Part shown: one piece after another, positions 11,470-23,090 of the stretch | Numbering within the stretch: position 1 is the stretch's first letter | Layout: each line of letters starts with the position of its first letter | Source of the DNA: Mytilisepta virgata | Taxonomy: Eukaryota; Mollusca; Bivalvia; Mytilida; Mytilidae | Reading direction: 5' to 3' | Length of the DNA: 64,000 bases | Assembly: GCA_028015205.1 (NCBI GenBank) | Contig: CM051511.1 | Coordinates: forward strand, 5,518,001-5,582,000 | Made by a program: the position numbers and the translations under genes | The notes under the pieces: generated by a model | Seen by the model: only the letters and a program-made list of their open reading frames with translations | Told to the model about the DNA's origin: nothing | The model's database searches: none

Positions 11470-11800
11470 TATCACGATTATGATTCTAAAATTATAATTT
11501 GAGGCAAGTTATTTCCCTTGCTGGGACGTTGAACTGGATCGCTTCAGTGCAGGGCAACCAGTAGGAAGTAAATATTGATATACAAATATTTCCAGCTTCA
11601 TAAAAATTTTGATTACAAGTATGTTGAAAGCAAAAAGATCGTACATAGTTCCTAAATTTATATAAACCAAACATTAAGTGCAAATTAACAACTTTTAAAA
11701 ACAGTTAATCCTTTACTCTTCACTGCCGCGAACCAGTACTACGTCCCACTAAGGGAAATAACTTGCTTCAAATTGTAATTTAAAGTCAGAATAGTGATTC
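11470..11800. mobile_element. MITE-like element with about 60-bp terminal inverted repeats
   Basis: The left end (about 11470-11532: 'attataatttgaggcaagtt', 'atttcccttgctgggacgt') is matched inverted at about 11729-11800 ('acgtcccactaagggaaata', 'acttgcttcaaattgtaat'). The arms are imperfect; the interior of about 190 bp has no open frame of interest. Confidence 0.7.
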
Positions 11801-12118
11801 CCAAATGAGGTTCTGAAAAGGCCTATAGGTTTACAAGTAATGTCTAATTCACAGTAATATAAATCGAATATTTTCCAGTTTTTATACAGATTTTAAGCAA
11901 CACCAAACACGTCTTCGAAAATGTCCACAATGCTTAACTAACAGGGTAAGGAGACATTACTATTAGAATAAACAATTTGATGTATAATAAATATTACATA
12001 TATAAGGAAGAAAAGTTTGTAATAAAAAGTCTTAAATTATTTTTTACGACTGATTTACCAATTCAGGCAATTTTGTTATTTCAGTAAAATATAAGTATAA
12101 ATCTAATTTCCTTTATTA

Positions 12119-12178
12119 ACCATGTTAACTAGCAAATAACCTATTATTAACCATGTTAACTAGCAAATAACCTATTTA
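12119..12178 (+). repeat. 30-bp tandem duplication
   Basis: The block 'accatgttaactagcaaata' plus 'acctattatta' occurs twice in a row with almost no change, a recent slippage or duplication event. Confidence 0.8.
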
Positions 12179-12599
12179 TAGGCTACATAAAAAATCAAAT
12201 AAAAATACTTTACTAGATCAGTAACCTAATAAAGTTTCCTGGTATCTTTGTCCTCACATTAAACGATCGTCATTATCTTTCATGTACAATAGTTATTACG
12301 AGAGGTGAATACCCGTTGTAAAATCTTCTAATTTTGTGTACAAATAATGACTTGCAGATCAAGTTAAAAAAAACTTCAAAGTAATGACTCGATCATTTTG
12401 TACACGTTTGATTTCAATAAAAGTAAAGACTTAATGAATGTCGTATTTCACAGAGTTTCAGATAATTACAAACAGATGTTGTAATTAGTTTGGCCATTCA
12501 GGGATCATATAATACTAATACTAATCATATACAGTTCCTGGGCCATTAGTGTTAATTAATACTTAACTGGACGTCGTTTTAAAATGACTTCAAAAATGA

Positions 12600-12745
12600 C
12601 AATTAGTACATTTTAGTGCATGAACAAAGTAGAAGCTCTTGTTAATGACAAAATTAGAAGCAATGCTTATTTAGTGAAACAAAATTATTAACCATGGTAT
12701 ACTGAACCACAAATCAGAAGTCATGGCATAAATTGCGAAAACGAT
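12600..12745 (+). repeat. Decayed array related to 8640-8765
   Basis: Units such as 'gtagaagctcttgttaatga', 'aattagaagcaatgctta' and 'aatcagaagtcatgg' repeat the 'ttagaagccatggt' theme of 8640-8765. Confidence 0.45.
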
Positions 12746-12804
12746 CTTTAAAAAACAGCTGAACGTTTTAATCACATACTATTAGTGAAAAGAATTAGAA
12801 CCCA

Positions 12805-13010
12805 ATTTTGAACCTCACGACGGATACCGTATACGGAGCAGGAACTTCTTACCCTTCAGGATCACCTGATGTCACTCTTGGTTTTTATAGGAGTTTGTGT
12901 TGTTCATTGTGTTTTAGTTTTCAGTGTTTATTTGTTGTGCTTGTGGTTGTTTATTTCTCTTCCCGGGTTTTGTTTGTCTAATGGATTGCGTTTGTTTTTT
13001 TTGTATTGCT
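12805..13010 (+). repeat. Family A repeat copy (forward)
   Basis: It reads 'gaacctcacgacggatacc', 'gtatacggagcaggaactt', 'ttggtttttataggagttt' and 'ttgttgtgcttgtggttg', the forward partner of 7085-7318. Confidence 0.75.
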
Positions 13011-13829
13011 TCTTAGGTATATTTGTCCTCTTTATACCATGATGCCATAAAATGTAAGCAGATATCCTACGTTTATTATATTGTTTATCTTCGCAAATGG
13101 AAAAATTCCTAAAAGACAACCCCTTCTAAATAATTAAAACCTACAATGTATCATTTGCACGTTTCAGAGTACCATGATATAAGTAGGATATATCCTATTA
13201 ACTCCCTCAAGGATAGAACCAACACTTATCTCATTAGTGTAAATCATAGAACATTGTGATTAGCTGTCATGTTTTTTTATATAAAAACACTGCTGTCAAA
13301 GGTATTTATATTTTATTCAATTGACAATTTTTTATTATTTTGAAATTAAAACTGTTTTCAAATACATGTTAAATTGCAGCTTAAATTGTACAATTTTGTT
13401 AAAAGCCATCACAAAAGTTCAAATCGTTCAAACAATTTAGAACTGTTTTGGCTTTCGAAAGTTTCGGTCTCTAATATATCTGATATATGTTAATCCAGAC
13501 ATTTTAGTTTGATACCACCGAGAAAATATAGTTACCGGTTCTCCATGGTAACATCAACTAAATAGTCATTGCTGTCCATATAGATTCACGTATTGACATC
13601 TCTGTTTAATAAATTGTGCATATTTGTTTTAAGTAAAGTTTGAGTTCACTTTGGAAAAGTTGATATTACCTAGTCTGTATCCTATTTAGACCTGTTTGAC
13701 TTTGCTAAGTGAGGATTTCGTCTGAACAATGAATAGTTTCGCAATATTCTTAATTATTAGAATTTCGACAATAAAGACGAAAAATAATGAATGAAATTTG
13801 TTTTGTTAAGATTTCATCAGTTACAAATT

Positions 13830-14180
13830 AGAAAATGTATCGCTCGTCCGGATATCAACAAAACAACAAAACAGGAAAGGTCAACAATGGCATACCAAAC
13901 AATAAACGTCAAACAACAGACGGCACCCCGGACAAAAATAACATAAAAGAGCACGACACACAAACATAAACACAACAGAGTGTCAGAATAGTCTGACTTA
14001 GTACAGTCGCTTAACAGTGGTGAGGTTAATGGGTACCCAAACCTCCCCCTGACACTATGGTGTATAAAACATACTGTAAAAGCTAACACAGTATGACTAC
14101 CAACAAGGTGACCGCTTGCTAGAACTGCAAAAACGTTTCATTTAGATAGCAAGGTCAGAATGTGCTCTCATAGCTGATCG
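13830..14180 (-). repeat. Dispersed repeat, inverted relative to 53990-54362
   Basis: On the - strand it contains 'gtgaccttgttggtagtca', 'gacactctgttgtgtttatg', 'tttgggtacccattaacc' and 'gttgttttgttgatatcc', matched in order at 53990-54362 on the + strand. The hydrophobic 90-residue frame is not a gene. About 350 bp, non-coding. Confidence 0.75.
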
Positions 14181-14449
14181 TCTCTCTATTACACGAACAA
14201 GTCAGAAATAACACCCCAATAAATTGTCCGATGCTATCTCGTCATAGAATTCAATTAAAATCGGCAGTATTTAAGAGATACCAGTACAAATTTAAAGTCT
14301 TCAAGTCACTGGGAGAAAGTGTAATATTTACAAAATTACACAAAATGTCATATTTTTAGCCCTTACTGCGAACAGATCTTAAGTAACTTCCATGTTTCTG
14401 TGGGTTATTAGCGAGACATTTGCACTTGTTCACGATATTACAATAGAAA

Positions 14450-14515
14450 CTTCGCCGTAATATTGGCTGCAATACCGCCAGTACGACGTTAAACAACAAC
14501 CAATCAACAATAGAA
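14450..14515 (+). repeat. SINE 3' tail fragment
   Basis: The stretch 'cgccgtaatattggctgca', 'ataccgccagtacgacgtta', 'aacaacaacc' looks like the conserved 3' end (GACGTTAAA) seen in bivalve tRNA-derived SINEs. No tRNA-like head is attached. Confidence 0.45.
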
Positions 14516-14885
14516 ACTAGGATAAGAAAACCCGTTCATGATATGTGCTTTTCTTTAATCCGGGTATTTAGCTAAAAGATGTTGATATCTATTATATGCA
14601 TTAAGCAACATGTGAAAACTATAGCCCCGTATTAGATGTTTTTTAGTAATCGCTTGTTAAAATTTTCTAACCTTGAGCAAATTCAGGCAAAACGTTTAGG
14701 CTGTGACATGTACACACCATACCACCATGTACCACATTTTAGGGCAAAACTTAATGTTTTTTGTGACCGACAGCTTGGATGAAGGATGATTTTAACTGAT
14801 ATTTTTTTGTTTCATTCCAAAGAGGTTCAATGGATTCAGAATGGAAGCTAACGACTTTTCAAGTGGATTTTCCATTGGTCCCAAA

Positions 14886-15198
14886 CCAGCTCGGTAGTCC
14901 CGTGGTAGCATGCTTGCCTCGAGTGCAGAAGGTCGCGGGTTCGATGCCCGGCGGAGACATTAAAATTGGTATTTGCTGATTCTCCAAGCACGAGGCATAT
15001 TGGAGTAAGACCAAAGGACTGGTCGGCTCGTAGTCAGTATAATGTGTCCGAGTAGGGTGATATGTCTTCCTGCGGACATTTGCCTCGTGAGCTAGCAGTG
15101 TGTCGGTCTAGTACAAAACAGGGATCATATTCATAACATATTCACATGTTCTCGTCCTGAAACTAGACGTTAAAGAATAATTCATCCATCCATCCATT
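14886..15198 (+). mobile_element. tRNA-derived SINE
   Basis: The head (14886-14965) resembles a tRNA gene. It has an A-box-like 'cgtggtagcatgcttg' and a B-box GGTTCGATGCC at about 14938-14948, set in 'gcgggttcgatgcccggc', which would act as an internal RNA polymerase III promoter. A tRNA-unrelated body follows, then 'actagacgttaaagaat' and a terminal (ATCC)n tail at about 15183-15196. The tRNA part does not close into a convincing cloverleaf, so this is a retroposon and not a tRNA gene. Confidence 0.8.
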
Positions 15199-15469
15199 GG
15201 TTCCATGTTAAACTATATTTAGCCGCGAAAGTCATTTTGGTTGGCATTCTGGTTCACCAAATATTGTTCTTGAAAGAGTACAGTCATTGCAACCAAGTTG
15301 GGTTTAAACTGGATCAATGATTTCAGCAATATCTTTAAGCGAATTTCAGCATATTTCTGATCGTTAACTAATTACGGATGTTTGCTTGTGGCAAACTTTG
15401 GTATTAGTTTGGGTCGACGATTTTAATCTTGAAGGAAATGTATAAAAGGATTCGTTGATACCAATTTTG

Positions 15470-15775
15470 ATGCACAAGATGTGCAGATTTCGTCAATTTA
15501 CGACTCATCAGTTGTGCTCAAGGCCTAAAATGTTGAAAAGCTATACCTCGCCATTCGCGACATTCGTTGCAGGCAAGTAAAAAAGTATTATTGTCTTAAA
15601 AGTTTAAAATTTTATTAAAACTATATAGACCTCATGTATAGCTATGTCGTTTATAGTTTTAGCTTTGCCCTTTTGGCATTCTTAAGCGTTTTATTTCGGC
15701 TTTCAACATTTTAGACATCGAACACAGCTGATGAGTCGTAATTCGTCATATCTTATACATCAAAACTGGTATCAC
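15470..15775. repeat. Dispersed repeat, family B, two facing fragments
   Basis: The element carries 'gctttcaacattttag', 'cacaactgatgagtcgtaaa', 'tcgac.aaatgtgcacatct' and 'tgtgcatcaaaattggtatc'. Here it occurs inverted at about 15455-15540 and forward at about 15640-15775. Other copies lie near 430-540, 55670-55870 and 58350-58490. Confidence 0.7.
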
Positions 15776-15978
15776 TATTATACTTTATGAAAAAATCCTT
15801 CTGATTGGTTGACAGTGTATCCACCTTACACTTGGCTCCACCGCTCTTGACGACGGGTGGTATTAGTGACAGGAATACCACATAAGAGAATACCACTCTC
15901 TTGTCAGGATACCACCCTCCGTAAATGAAATAGGTTTTACCCACTTCGTAAGGGAGATAATTGGCACTCAGTATAATA

Positions 15979-16122
15979 TAACACATACTGCCTTCAGTTG
16001 AGGGTGGTATGCCAGATTACCACACTAAAAACAAAATATCACCATCGACTACGTCTTGGGCGATATTGTGCCTTCGTGTGTTAATCTGGCATACCACCTT
16101 CAACTGAATACTGTATGTGTAT
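15979..16122. repeat. 47-bp inverted repeat, foldback element
   Basis: Arm 15979-16025 ('cttcagttgagggtggtatg', 'ccagattaccacac') pairs with 16076-16122 ('gtgtgttaatctggcatacc', 'accttcaactga') around a 50-bp centre that contains 'ccatcgactacgtcttgggc'. The 180 bp upstream repeats the word 'gataccacc/ggtggtat' several times, suggesting more than one foldback layer from about 15800. Confidence 0.75.
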
Positions 16123-16499
16123 AATATTTATTTAGAAAGGTATTATATCTTAAGCTGGAGTAATTAAATATTTCAGTGGTATCATAGTTAAAGTTATAGA
16201 TCTATAAGATACTGAAAGGATATTTCATCAAAATATTTTATCTTAGTTTGAACATGTTTATCATCATATTAGGTAAATGCAACATAGACACGAGTAAGTT
16301 TTTTGTTGTTGTAACAATACGAACTCGGGTGACGGAAAGGTTAAAGCGGGATTATGGGTAACTAAGCAAACGTGTATACATAAATACACCTTATTTTAAA
16401 GATGTCTCCAAAAATGAATAATACGTAATAGTAATTGACCATTGAATTGTTAATATTTTTTAAAACGAAAAGATTCACTACACATAAAAATATATGACA

Positions 16500-16700
16500 T
16501 GAAAGTTTTTTTGCTTTGCTTTATTGGGGTTTTACGCAACTTTCACTTAGCGGCCAGAATTTATTGGTGGAGAAGGTCAGACTACCAAGAAAGAACTACT
16601 ACATACGGCAGGAAAATCTAGCAATCCATCTTAATTGAGATCAGAGTCGAACACATTTCGCACAACCTTAGACTTAGTGTTGAGGCTAGTTTTAATTAGC
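16500..16700 (-). repeat. Truncated SINE related to 62985-63232
   Basis: It shares 'ttggggttttacgc', 'ggcc.g..ttttattggtgg', 'ggaaaat.t.g.caat' and 'gagtcgaacaca' in the same order as the SINE at 62985. It is more diverged and lacks a clean tRNA-like head. Confidence 0.55.
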
Positions 16701-18730
16701 ACATCTTGAAAGTGAACATGAACACTAAACATTAAAAAAAATAATAAATAAAAAACAAAATAGATAATTGGAATAACTGAATAACAGAAATGTATAAAGA
16801 GTATACATACAAAGTTCATCAATTAATGTTCTTTATGATTAAAATAAGGATAAGAAAAAAATATCTTTTGGCCTATACAACACCCCACGACTGATTAAAG
16901 ATGCTCGCTGGTCATGTTTTGGTCTTTTTGTCAGATTTTCGGAATCCTCGGTTTTTATCCAATTCTGAAACATGAAATATTTTGTTCGTGAACCCATGCA
17001 TACTTTCTCTTTTATAATTCAATCAAAATACCTTAAAATGGTATTTGACAAAATGTTTTGAAATCCTTTTTCTTTTTCATACATTTTGAGAGACTGAATG
17101 CAAAGACAATGAAAAATCCAGAGAAAACTCATTTCCTGCAAATTTACTAGGCCTTATAGCTCTAAAATGAGCACATGAACCTATATTTTTTTCTTGCTTA
17201 TTTGTTTACTATTCATACGTTCTCTCAAACTAAAACACCTATTTCAAATCCTATCTATTTCCTAATAGACCAGCGATCATCCTTAATATGACATATCGAC
17301 GACAAAAATATCAGTTATCTGATATATGCAAATAGAATAGGTTTTATGTAAATGGAATCTGGGTAAATTGAGAAATATAGGATTTAGAATTTAATCTGTT
17401 CAATGTATTGAAGGTACACCATAAGCTGGCTTTGAAGAAAGAAAGTTTTAACAAAGATCTGAAGGAATTGACCTTTAGCGAGCATTTACAAATCAGTATT
17501 GTTCGGATTAGGTACCTTTCAATCTTTGCAGTCTATTTACTGTTAAGCCGAACTCATCGAATGAACAAAACATATTCAACCGACTATGTGTGTTCAACAG
17601 TGATATCATCTAAAAGATTATAATGGTCATTAATTGCTGTTTTTTTTTTTTAAAGTTTTCTATTTATTTTTTTTCAATTAAAACAGAAAACTGCAATTCA
17701 ATATAAAAAAATTTAAAATATAATAACATCTACTCGTAAAGTTACAGCATAAAAGTTTTAAGAATGACAGATGACGCGTCAGAAGAGGATGGATCTCTCG
17801 TTGAAGAAAAATGAGCCCCACCAAAATGTAGGCATTATAGCATTATGGCAACATTGGTTGATGGGAACAATTATCATTTTAACACCTAACCTGAATTAAA
17901 TTGCCTCAAATATCGGCAGAAATACAAAATCAGTAAGCTGAATGGGAGTTTCAGAGGACAAAAATCAAAAGACACTATACATTCAATTAAAAAAGGCTAA
18001 AGCAGTAACATTAAAAGAATAAAAAAATCTTGAAGAAAACCAAAGGATATAAGAATACGAAAATGCAAATAATAAAATATTCTATGGTTTCATTCAGACA
18101 AAAATCGTCCGTTGCACAAGGTTCCCTGAAACAGATACGTATGTCTATCACCGTCTTAAAATTGTATTAAAATATGAGGTCCTTTTTGCATGTTTTGAAA
18201 GTTCTGTCAGACAAGATTCTGTTGTCAAACACCATAGACTCCTTTGCTTCATTCGGAAGATTTTGTCTCTTAACAATTCATTTCTATTTTGTGGTTATAT
18301 GCTTTTCAATTTTTACTTTACGACGGTCTCCCCATTAAATAGTGAAGTCAAATAAATTATCAATAAATAAAAACTTCAATAAATAACAAAATGGATAACA
18401 GGAAAGGTCAGTAATGACATACCAATCAATCAACATCTACTTTATTTATGAAAATTTACAAACAATATCTTAATATAGATTCTCTAAATTTTATTGGAAA
18501 CCATTTTGTCGTTTCGGAAAGTGCGGCGAAACCACAATTTCAGTACAAAGTCACTGAAAACATGTTGTTAAAATTTGTTGTGCATATTTTCTTGGTTTGT
18601 GACTTTCCAAAAATTCGATAACCAATATAAATGAATTACTATTATTTAAAATTCTAAATTTGTTTGTCTGCAAACATTATCAAAATCACAAAAATTTCAA
18701 TTTCTTTTTCAAATATAATGTTTTGTACAG
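16701..18730. other. No gene seen
   Basis: AT-rich; only spurious short frames. A polypyrimidine stretch and 'ttttgtacag' immediately before 18731 look like the end of an intron. Confidence 0.45.
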
Positions 18731-19777
18731 GCGCTCAGGCACCATCGTTTCAATGGCCGTTACCATGGAGAAGAACAATTGTATCTCTACATACGGGCTT
18801 TACTGATGACGATCGAGATTTCTCACAAACTTTGCTTCCTGTCAAAATGCAATTTTTGGCCCGACACCATTTACATTTATTAAAACAGGAAATTTGAGCT
18901 ATTTGACTTAAATTCGATCTCGGTTTATGAGAAAAGAGTCTTTCACATCAATTTAAAATGTATGTCATTTGATGATGCATTCATTGAGATTGAAACAAAA
19001 TGGAAGGAAGAAACACCTAAAGTTTCCATGAACACCGTCCCAAATTTTGATTTAGTTCCAAATCTGTTGGTCGATACTTTCAAGCATTTGGTTGACGACA
19101 GGAAGCTGGATCTACTTAAATCTGTAAAATGTTATTACGTAATAGGATTTATGGCTACGAGATCTTTGGTTGATGAACTGGTATCTGATATAAAACGTGT
19201 CTCTTCTAAACAGGACTGTTGTCTGAAACTCCAATTCGATCCCATGATCTTGAAACTAATTGAACTAGATGCTAGTTTAAAACTTTTAACACAGTTATCT
19301 GAATCGAGGGTCGATGCCGAATGTATTGTAACCAGTGGATATCTATGGATATTTTCTAATCGTCCGATTGACGCAGACACGATCAAAGCCATGGTCAGTA
19401 GAACGTTTGCTTGCATATCATTTCCGACTACAGAACATAATGAACATGATGAAAAATCAGTACCTTTTAATAAAAGCGGTGCATTTACCAAATTCCTTTG
19501 ATGATAATTCAACGAAGTTAATGATCTACGAAAAAACAGATGAATGTGTATTTGTGTCAGCTACAAGGGAACTTATCAAAGAGTTGTGGTTACTTGAGGA
19601 TAGGTACAAAAGTAGTAAACCACACTATAGTGTTGAAAACAACCACGCTACACAGATAATCTAGGTTGTTCGGTGATATATCTGGACACAAAGATTACGT
19701 AATTGTTACCTATGGCAAGAGGTTAGTCAAAGGTAATGGTGAACCAACAGAAAAATATGATGGTACAAAAACGACAG
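18731..19777 (+). pseudogene. Frameshifted gene fragment, possibly PARP14-like KH-type region
   Basis: Coding-like sequence runs from an acceptor ('ttttgtacag') to a strong donor ('gacag|gtaagt') but changes frame at least three times, near 18895, 19480-19500 and 19655. Fragments include LPVKMQFLARHHLHLLK, then a 179-residue open stretch (SFDDAFIEIETKWKEE, LKSVKCYYVIGFMATRSLVD), then LMIYEKTDECVFVSATREL, and finally a DISGHKDYVIVTYGKRLVKG stretch. The alternation of 'L.F..+HH...L' and 'VFVSATRELI.EL' segments resembles the N-terminal KH-like modules of PARP14-type proteins in molluscs. That is resemblance by eye only. Sequencing error could explain one shift, but hardly three. Confidence 0.4.
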
Positions 19778-21539
19778 GTAAGTACAGGTAAGGGCACCTG
19801 TTCCTTTTTCAGTTGTTTCTGTATTGTATTTAAACACGTGTATATCCGATACCAATTAAAATAGGTTATGGTTGATAACCATTAATAAATTCTTCACCGT
19901 GAGAACAAATCTAGGAAGATAATAATGCTTCTAATTCTTCTTCGAAATAAACTCTGAAGCATTCAAAGTTAATAACTGATGAAAAGTTCAAAACGGCCTT
20001 GCTCACATCCATGCTACACATTGAACGACACAAATGCGTAAAAAATATTTACATGTGCAATATTCATATTCTAATAATACACATATTTGGTACAAAAAGC
20101 ATAAATTTACTAAATTATTTATAATCTAGTAAAAGCAAATACAATATTTTAGAAAATTGGCAGCTGAACAATTAAATAAAAATGTCAACAAAGTTATTTA
20201 CAAATCGAAAAAACAAGGAAACTTACGTTTTGATAGATTTTAACATAATCTGAAGCGTACAGAATCCAAGCAATGTCCGATTTTTTCGTTTGAAGAATCC
20301 ATCTTGCGTTGTAATAAATGACGTTTCAATCTTGACTGTGACGTCCGTGCAGCAAATTTTCGCGGAATTTTTGAAAACGCAATTTTCATCAATTTTTACA
20401 CCATTTCTCATTAAATTTGAACTATTATTGTCAGTATCATCCTTAAAATTTATTCTTTTACAGCATTCTTCACATTTAAGCTCTCATTTGAAACTTTAAA
20501 TAATCAAGAAAGCGCGTGAATATACTTGCCAAATACGGGTTTATCGAGGTATAAAGTTTTATGATTTTGCACTTCCGACCAATGAAATTCTTGTATTTGA
20601 TCATATGCAAATTAAAATGGAATTATTGTGTAATAATCGGATAATTGTCCTTCCGCCAAACTTCATAAAATAGCAATAATTGCTTCCTATGTAGTTGAGT
20701 GTAAGATACATTTATTATCTTTTGCACTTTTAACTGCCATCGGATTAAGTTGTAAATTATTGAAATCTATAATCGATTTGGGTATTTAAGATAAAGAAAC
20801 ATTATATTTAAAAATAAAGAAACATTTTTAAAACACGAAATAATCAATTTAAAACGAAACTCATTAATGTTCGTATAAAGCACTTTTTGAATTATCGTAA
20901 AGGTTCCTAATTTCACTTTTCTTCCGGTTAAACATACACTAAGTTATTTCTTGTGGTAAATGTGTTTTCCTGAATCGCGTAGTAATTTTGTAAACCTTGA
21001 ACATAATGTTGACTTAACGGGAATATCTGGAGTGAAAAGGGCCTAGAGATCCTTGAAATAGGAAAAAACCGAAACAAATACAATATTCGAAACAGATAAC
21101 GAAGAAAACTGCTGTTACTGTCGAAGAAAAACTTTGAACTTCATAAAAAGAAAATAGATAGCTTAACGTGATTGTATTACCCATATCCTCACTGTTTAGT
21201 ATCTTCTAGCATTCAGTCCATGTTGAGTTATGGGGAGAAAACTCTGCAATTTACAAAATCATACGTAGTAAAACACATAAGAATTAGAAAATACTTCACA
21301 ACAATCACATAAATAATATCACTTTTATTCCCAATACTCAAAACAAGAATCTTATAAACTCGAATTGTTTTTAATTGCCATTAATTACAAGACCAACATT
21401 AAGTTCAAAATATATAAGTATTAATTCTATAAATCCTAGTTACACAACAAAATACAAATTTTATAAAGTCCTTCAAATCACAATACTTAGATGCAAACAT
21501 ATGTATACTAGCACCTATTACGATTTAGATTGTCATTTA
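19778..21539. other. No gene seen
   Basis: AT-rich DNA between the pseudogene exon and the tyrosine-recombinase retrotransposon. The left boundary of the retrotransposon was not found, so its 3' untranslated end may extend into this stretch. Confidence 0.45.
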
Positions 21540-22558
21540 AAAACCTTTTTTAGACCGGAAAAATCCGCCTTCTCTTTATATTGTAATTCAATATTTTCGG
21601 CTTGACTAACAGACTCTGCAAGATTCGAAGCCACAATTTCAGAATCTTATCAGTGTATTTACACGACCATAATATTCCGCACTTGCTTTACCGAACCATC
21701 CAACGTGATTCATCACCTCCCCAACATTGCTAGCTGACCCAGACAAAGCCATCGTAACAGTACAGCCAGACCGGAAGCTATGAGGCGTCTCCCCTTCATA
21801 TATACCCAAAGTTGACAGATAGTATCGTAATCTCTCATATACCACAGAATAACTAACTGGTTTCTCCAACACCCTACTACTTTCTGAAAACTACCCTAAA
21901 CAAGTAGCCTTTTGTCAAATCCACATTACACGAGTGAGCAAATTGAACAAAATCCAACAAACCTTTTACCGGGCAAACTACATTGTCATCGTATCTCTTG
22001 ATGACAAACGAATTATTCCTACCCTTTTTACCTCGGAGAGTTTTACCAAACGTATGCTGGAAGACAAACCCTGAACCGTCTTTTATGAAACTTCACCTCT
22101 TGTGCAACAACTATAGAGAGATCACTTGCTCTATCGCCAGCAAAATACTGCAACTTAAACCAAGCTTGATCTCTGTAAAGGACGAATTTTTCCTTAAGCT
22201 TGGTACCTTCTTTTTGAAGTTCACGAGCAATGAAAGCACTAATAGATCGAATCTTTGTCAAAAATATAGGCTTCGCCTGCTTGGGTAGAATATGCGCCTT
22301 AGCTTGTTCAACTTGCACCAATTTTAAATACTCTTTTATTACAGGTGAAACTGCCGGATTTCCTCTCCTTTCCACATCGCACCAAGTTCTACCAAACCTT
22401 TTATCATCAAATATATTGACTAATTGGTTAATGACACCTTCTACTGTTACCGAAGCTAATCGGTTAGGACAAGAACACTGAAACATACCCTTTAATCCCA
22501 AATATTGACAGTTTACATCGTGCACAGTAGTTTTTCCAAACTTATCCTTCCAAACCAA
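21540..22558 (-). pseudogene. Tyrosine recombinase of the 21.5-26.8 kb retrotransposon, broken
   Basis: The N-terminal part (22558-22043) has a Cys-rich start, then a helical core-binding region, then FAGDRASDLS, which holds the first catalytic Arg. The frame then slips near 22060-22080 and meets two adjacent stops near 21890. The C-terminal part (21872-21639) has PHSFRSG (His-x-x-Arg), MNHVGWF (second His/Trp position) and EYYGR (nucleophilic Tyr). A final frame change near 21650 moves into a frame that stays protein-like to about 21540. All expected active-site residues of a tyrosine recombinase are visible, spread over at least three frames. Confidence 0.8.
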
Positions 22559-22794
22559 AAAATTTCTTAATCATTTGGTCCACATGTAGCTAGTGAAGGT
22601 TTGTTAGGTGTTTTTTCAAGAAAACGAAGAAAAATTTCAAACAAACTGTTCTTTCTTTTATAGTCGGAAGAAGAAGTCGTCCTTTCATCCAAATCTGCTA
22701 TCCGATCATTTATTCCTTGCCAGTCTACAAGAATGTCAGCACCCTACAACATACCATTGGAATATTTACTATATATAAAACAGATATTCTAGCT

Positions 22795-23090
22795 TCATGA
22801 AAATAACACCCTAAATGCAAACAATGGCCACCGTAATCCCACTTTATCTAGAATAAAGCCACGTTTTGAGGGTGTCTTGACTACACCTTTGTCACCCTTC
22901 ATACCAAGACATACCGATTCCATGGAGTAGTATTTCAAAACTGGCCACCATATCGGTAAAGGTCGCATTTCGGGGACAATAATTGTACAAGAAATGCCCT
23001 GTTCTCTCAACAGACTCAAAACTGGAAATACAAGTACGAAAGATGGGTAAACATATGGATTTTGCTCATTCCTCAGGTTCTGTTAGAACA
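22795..23090 (-). pseudogene. RNase H to recombinase linker region of the retrotransposon
   Basis: A 74-residue open stretch contains LSLLREQGISCTIIVPEMRP followed by LPIWWPVLKYY. This is the 'L....G..L+VP.W...PWWP.L' segment that regularly follows RNase H in tyrosine-recombinase and some Gypsy-related elements. It is in a different frame from the RNase H end at 23083. Confidence 0.65.

Noticed and set aside
13817..14089. 90-codon - strand hydrophobic frame
   Set aside because: Part of the repeat shared with 53990-54362, and the frame is not preserved in that copy.
14886..14965. Functional tRNA gene
   Set aside because: A and B box resemblance only. It does not fold into a credible cloverleaf, and it is followed by a SINE body and ATCC tail.
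19135..19512. 125-codon - strand frame
   Set aside because: Antisense of the PARP-like exon fragment, which is the more protein-like reading and is bounded by splice sites.
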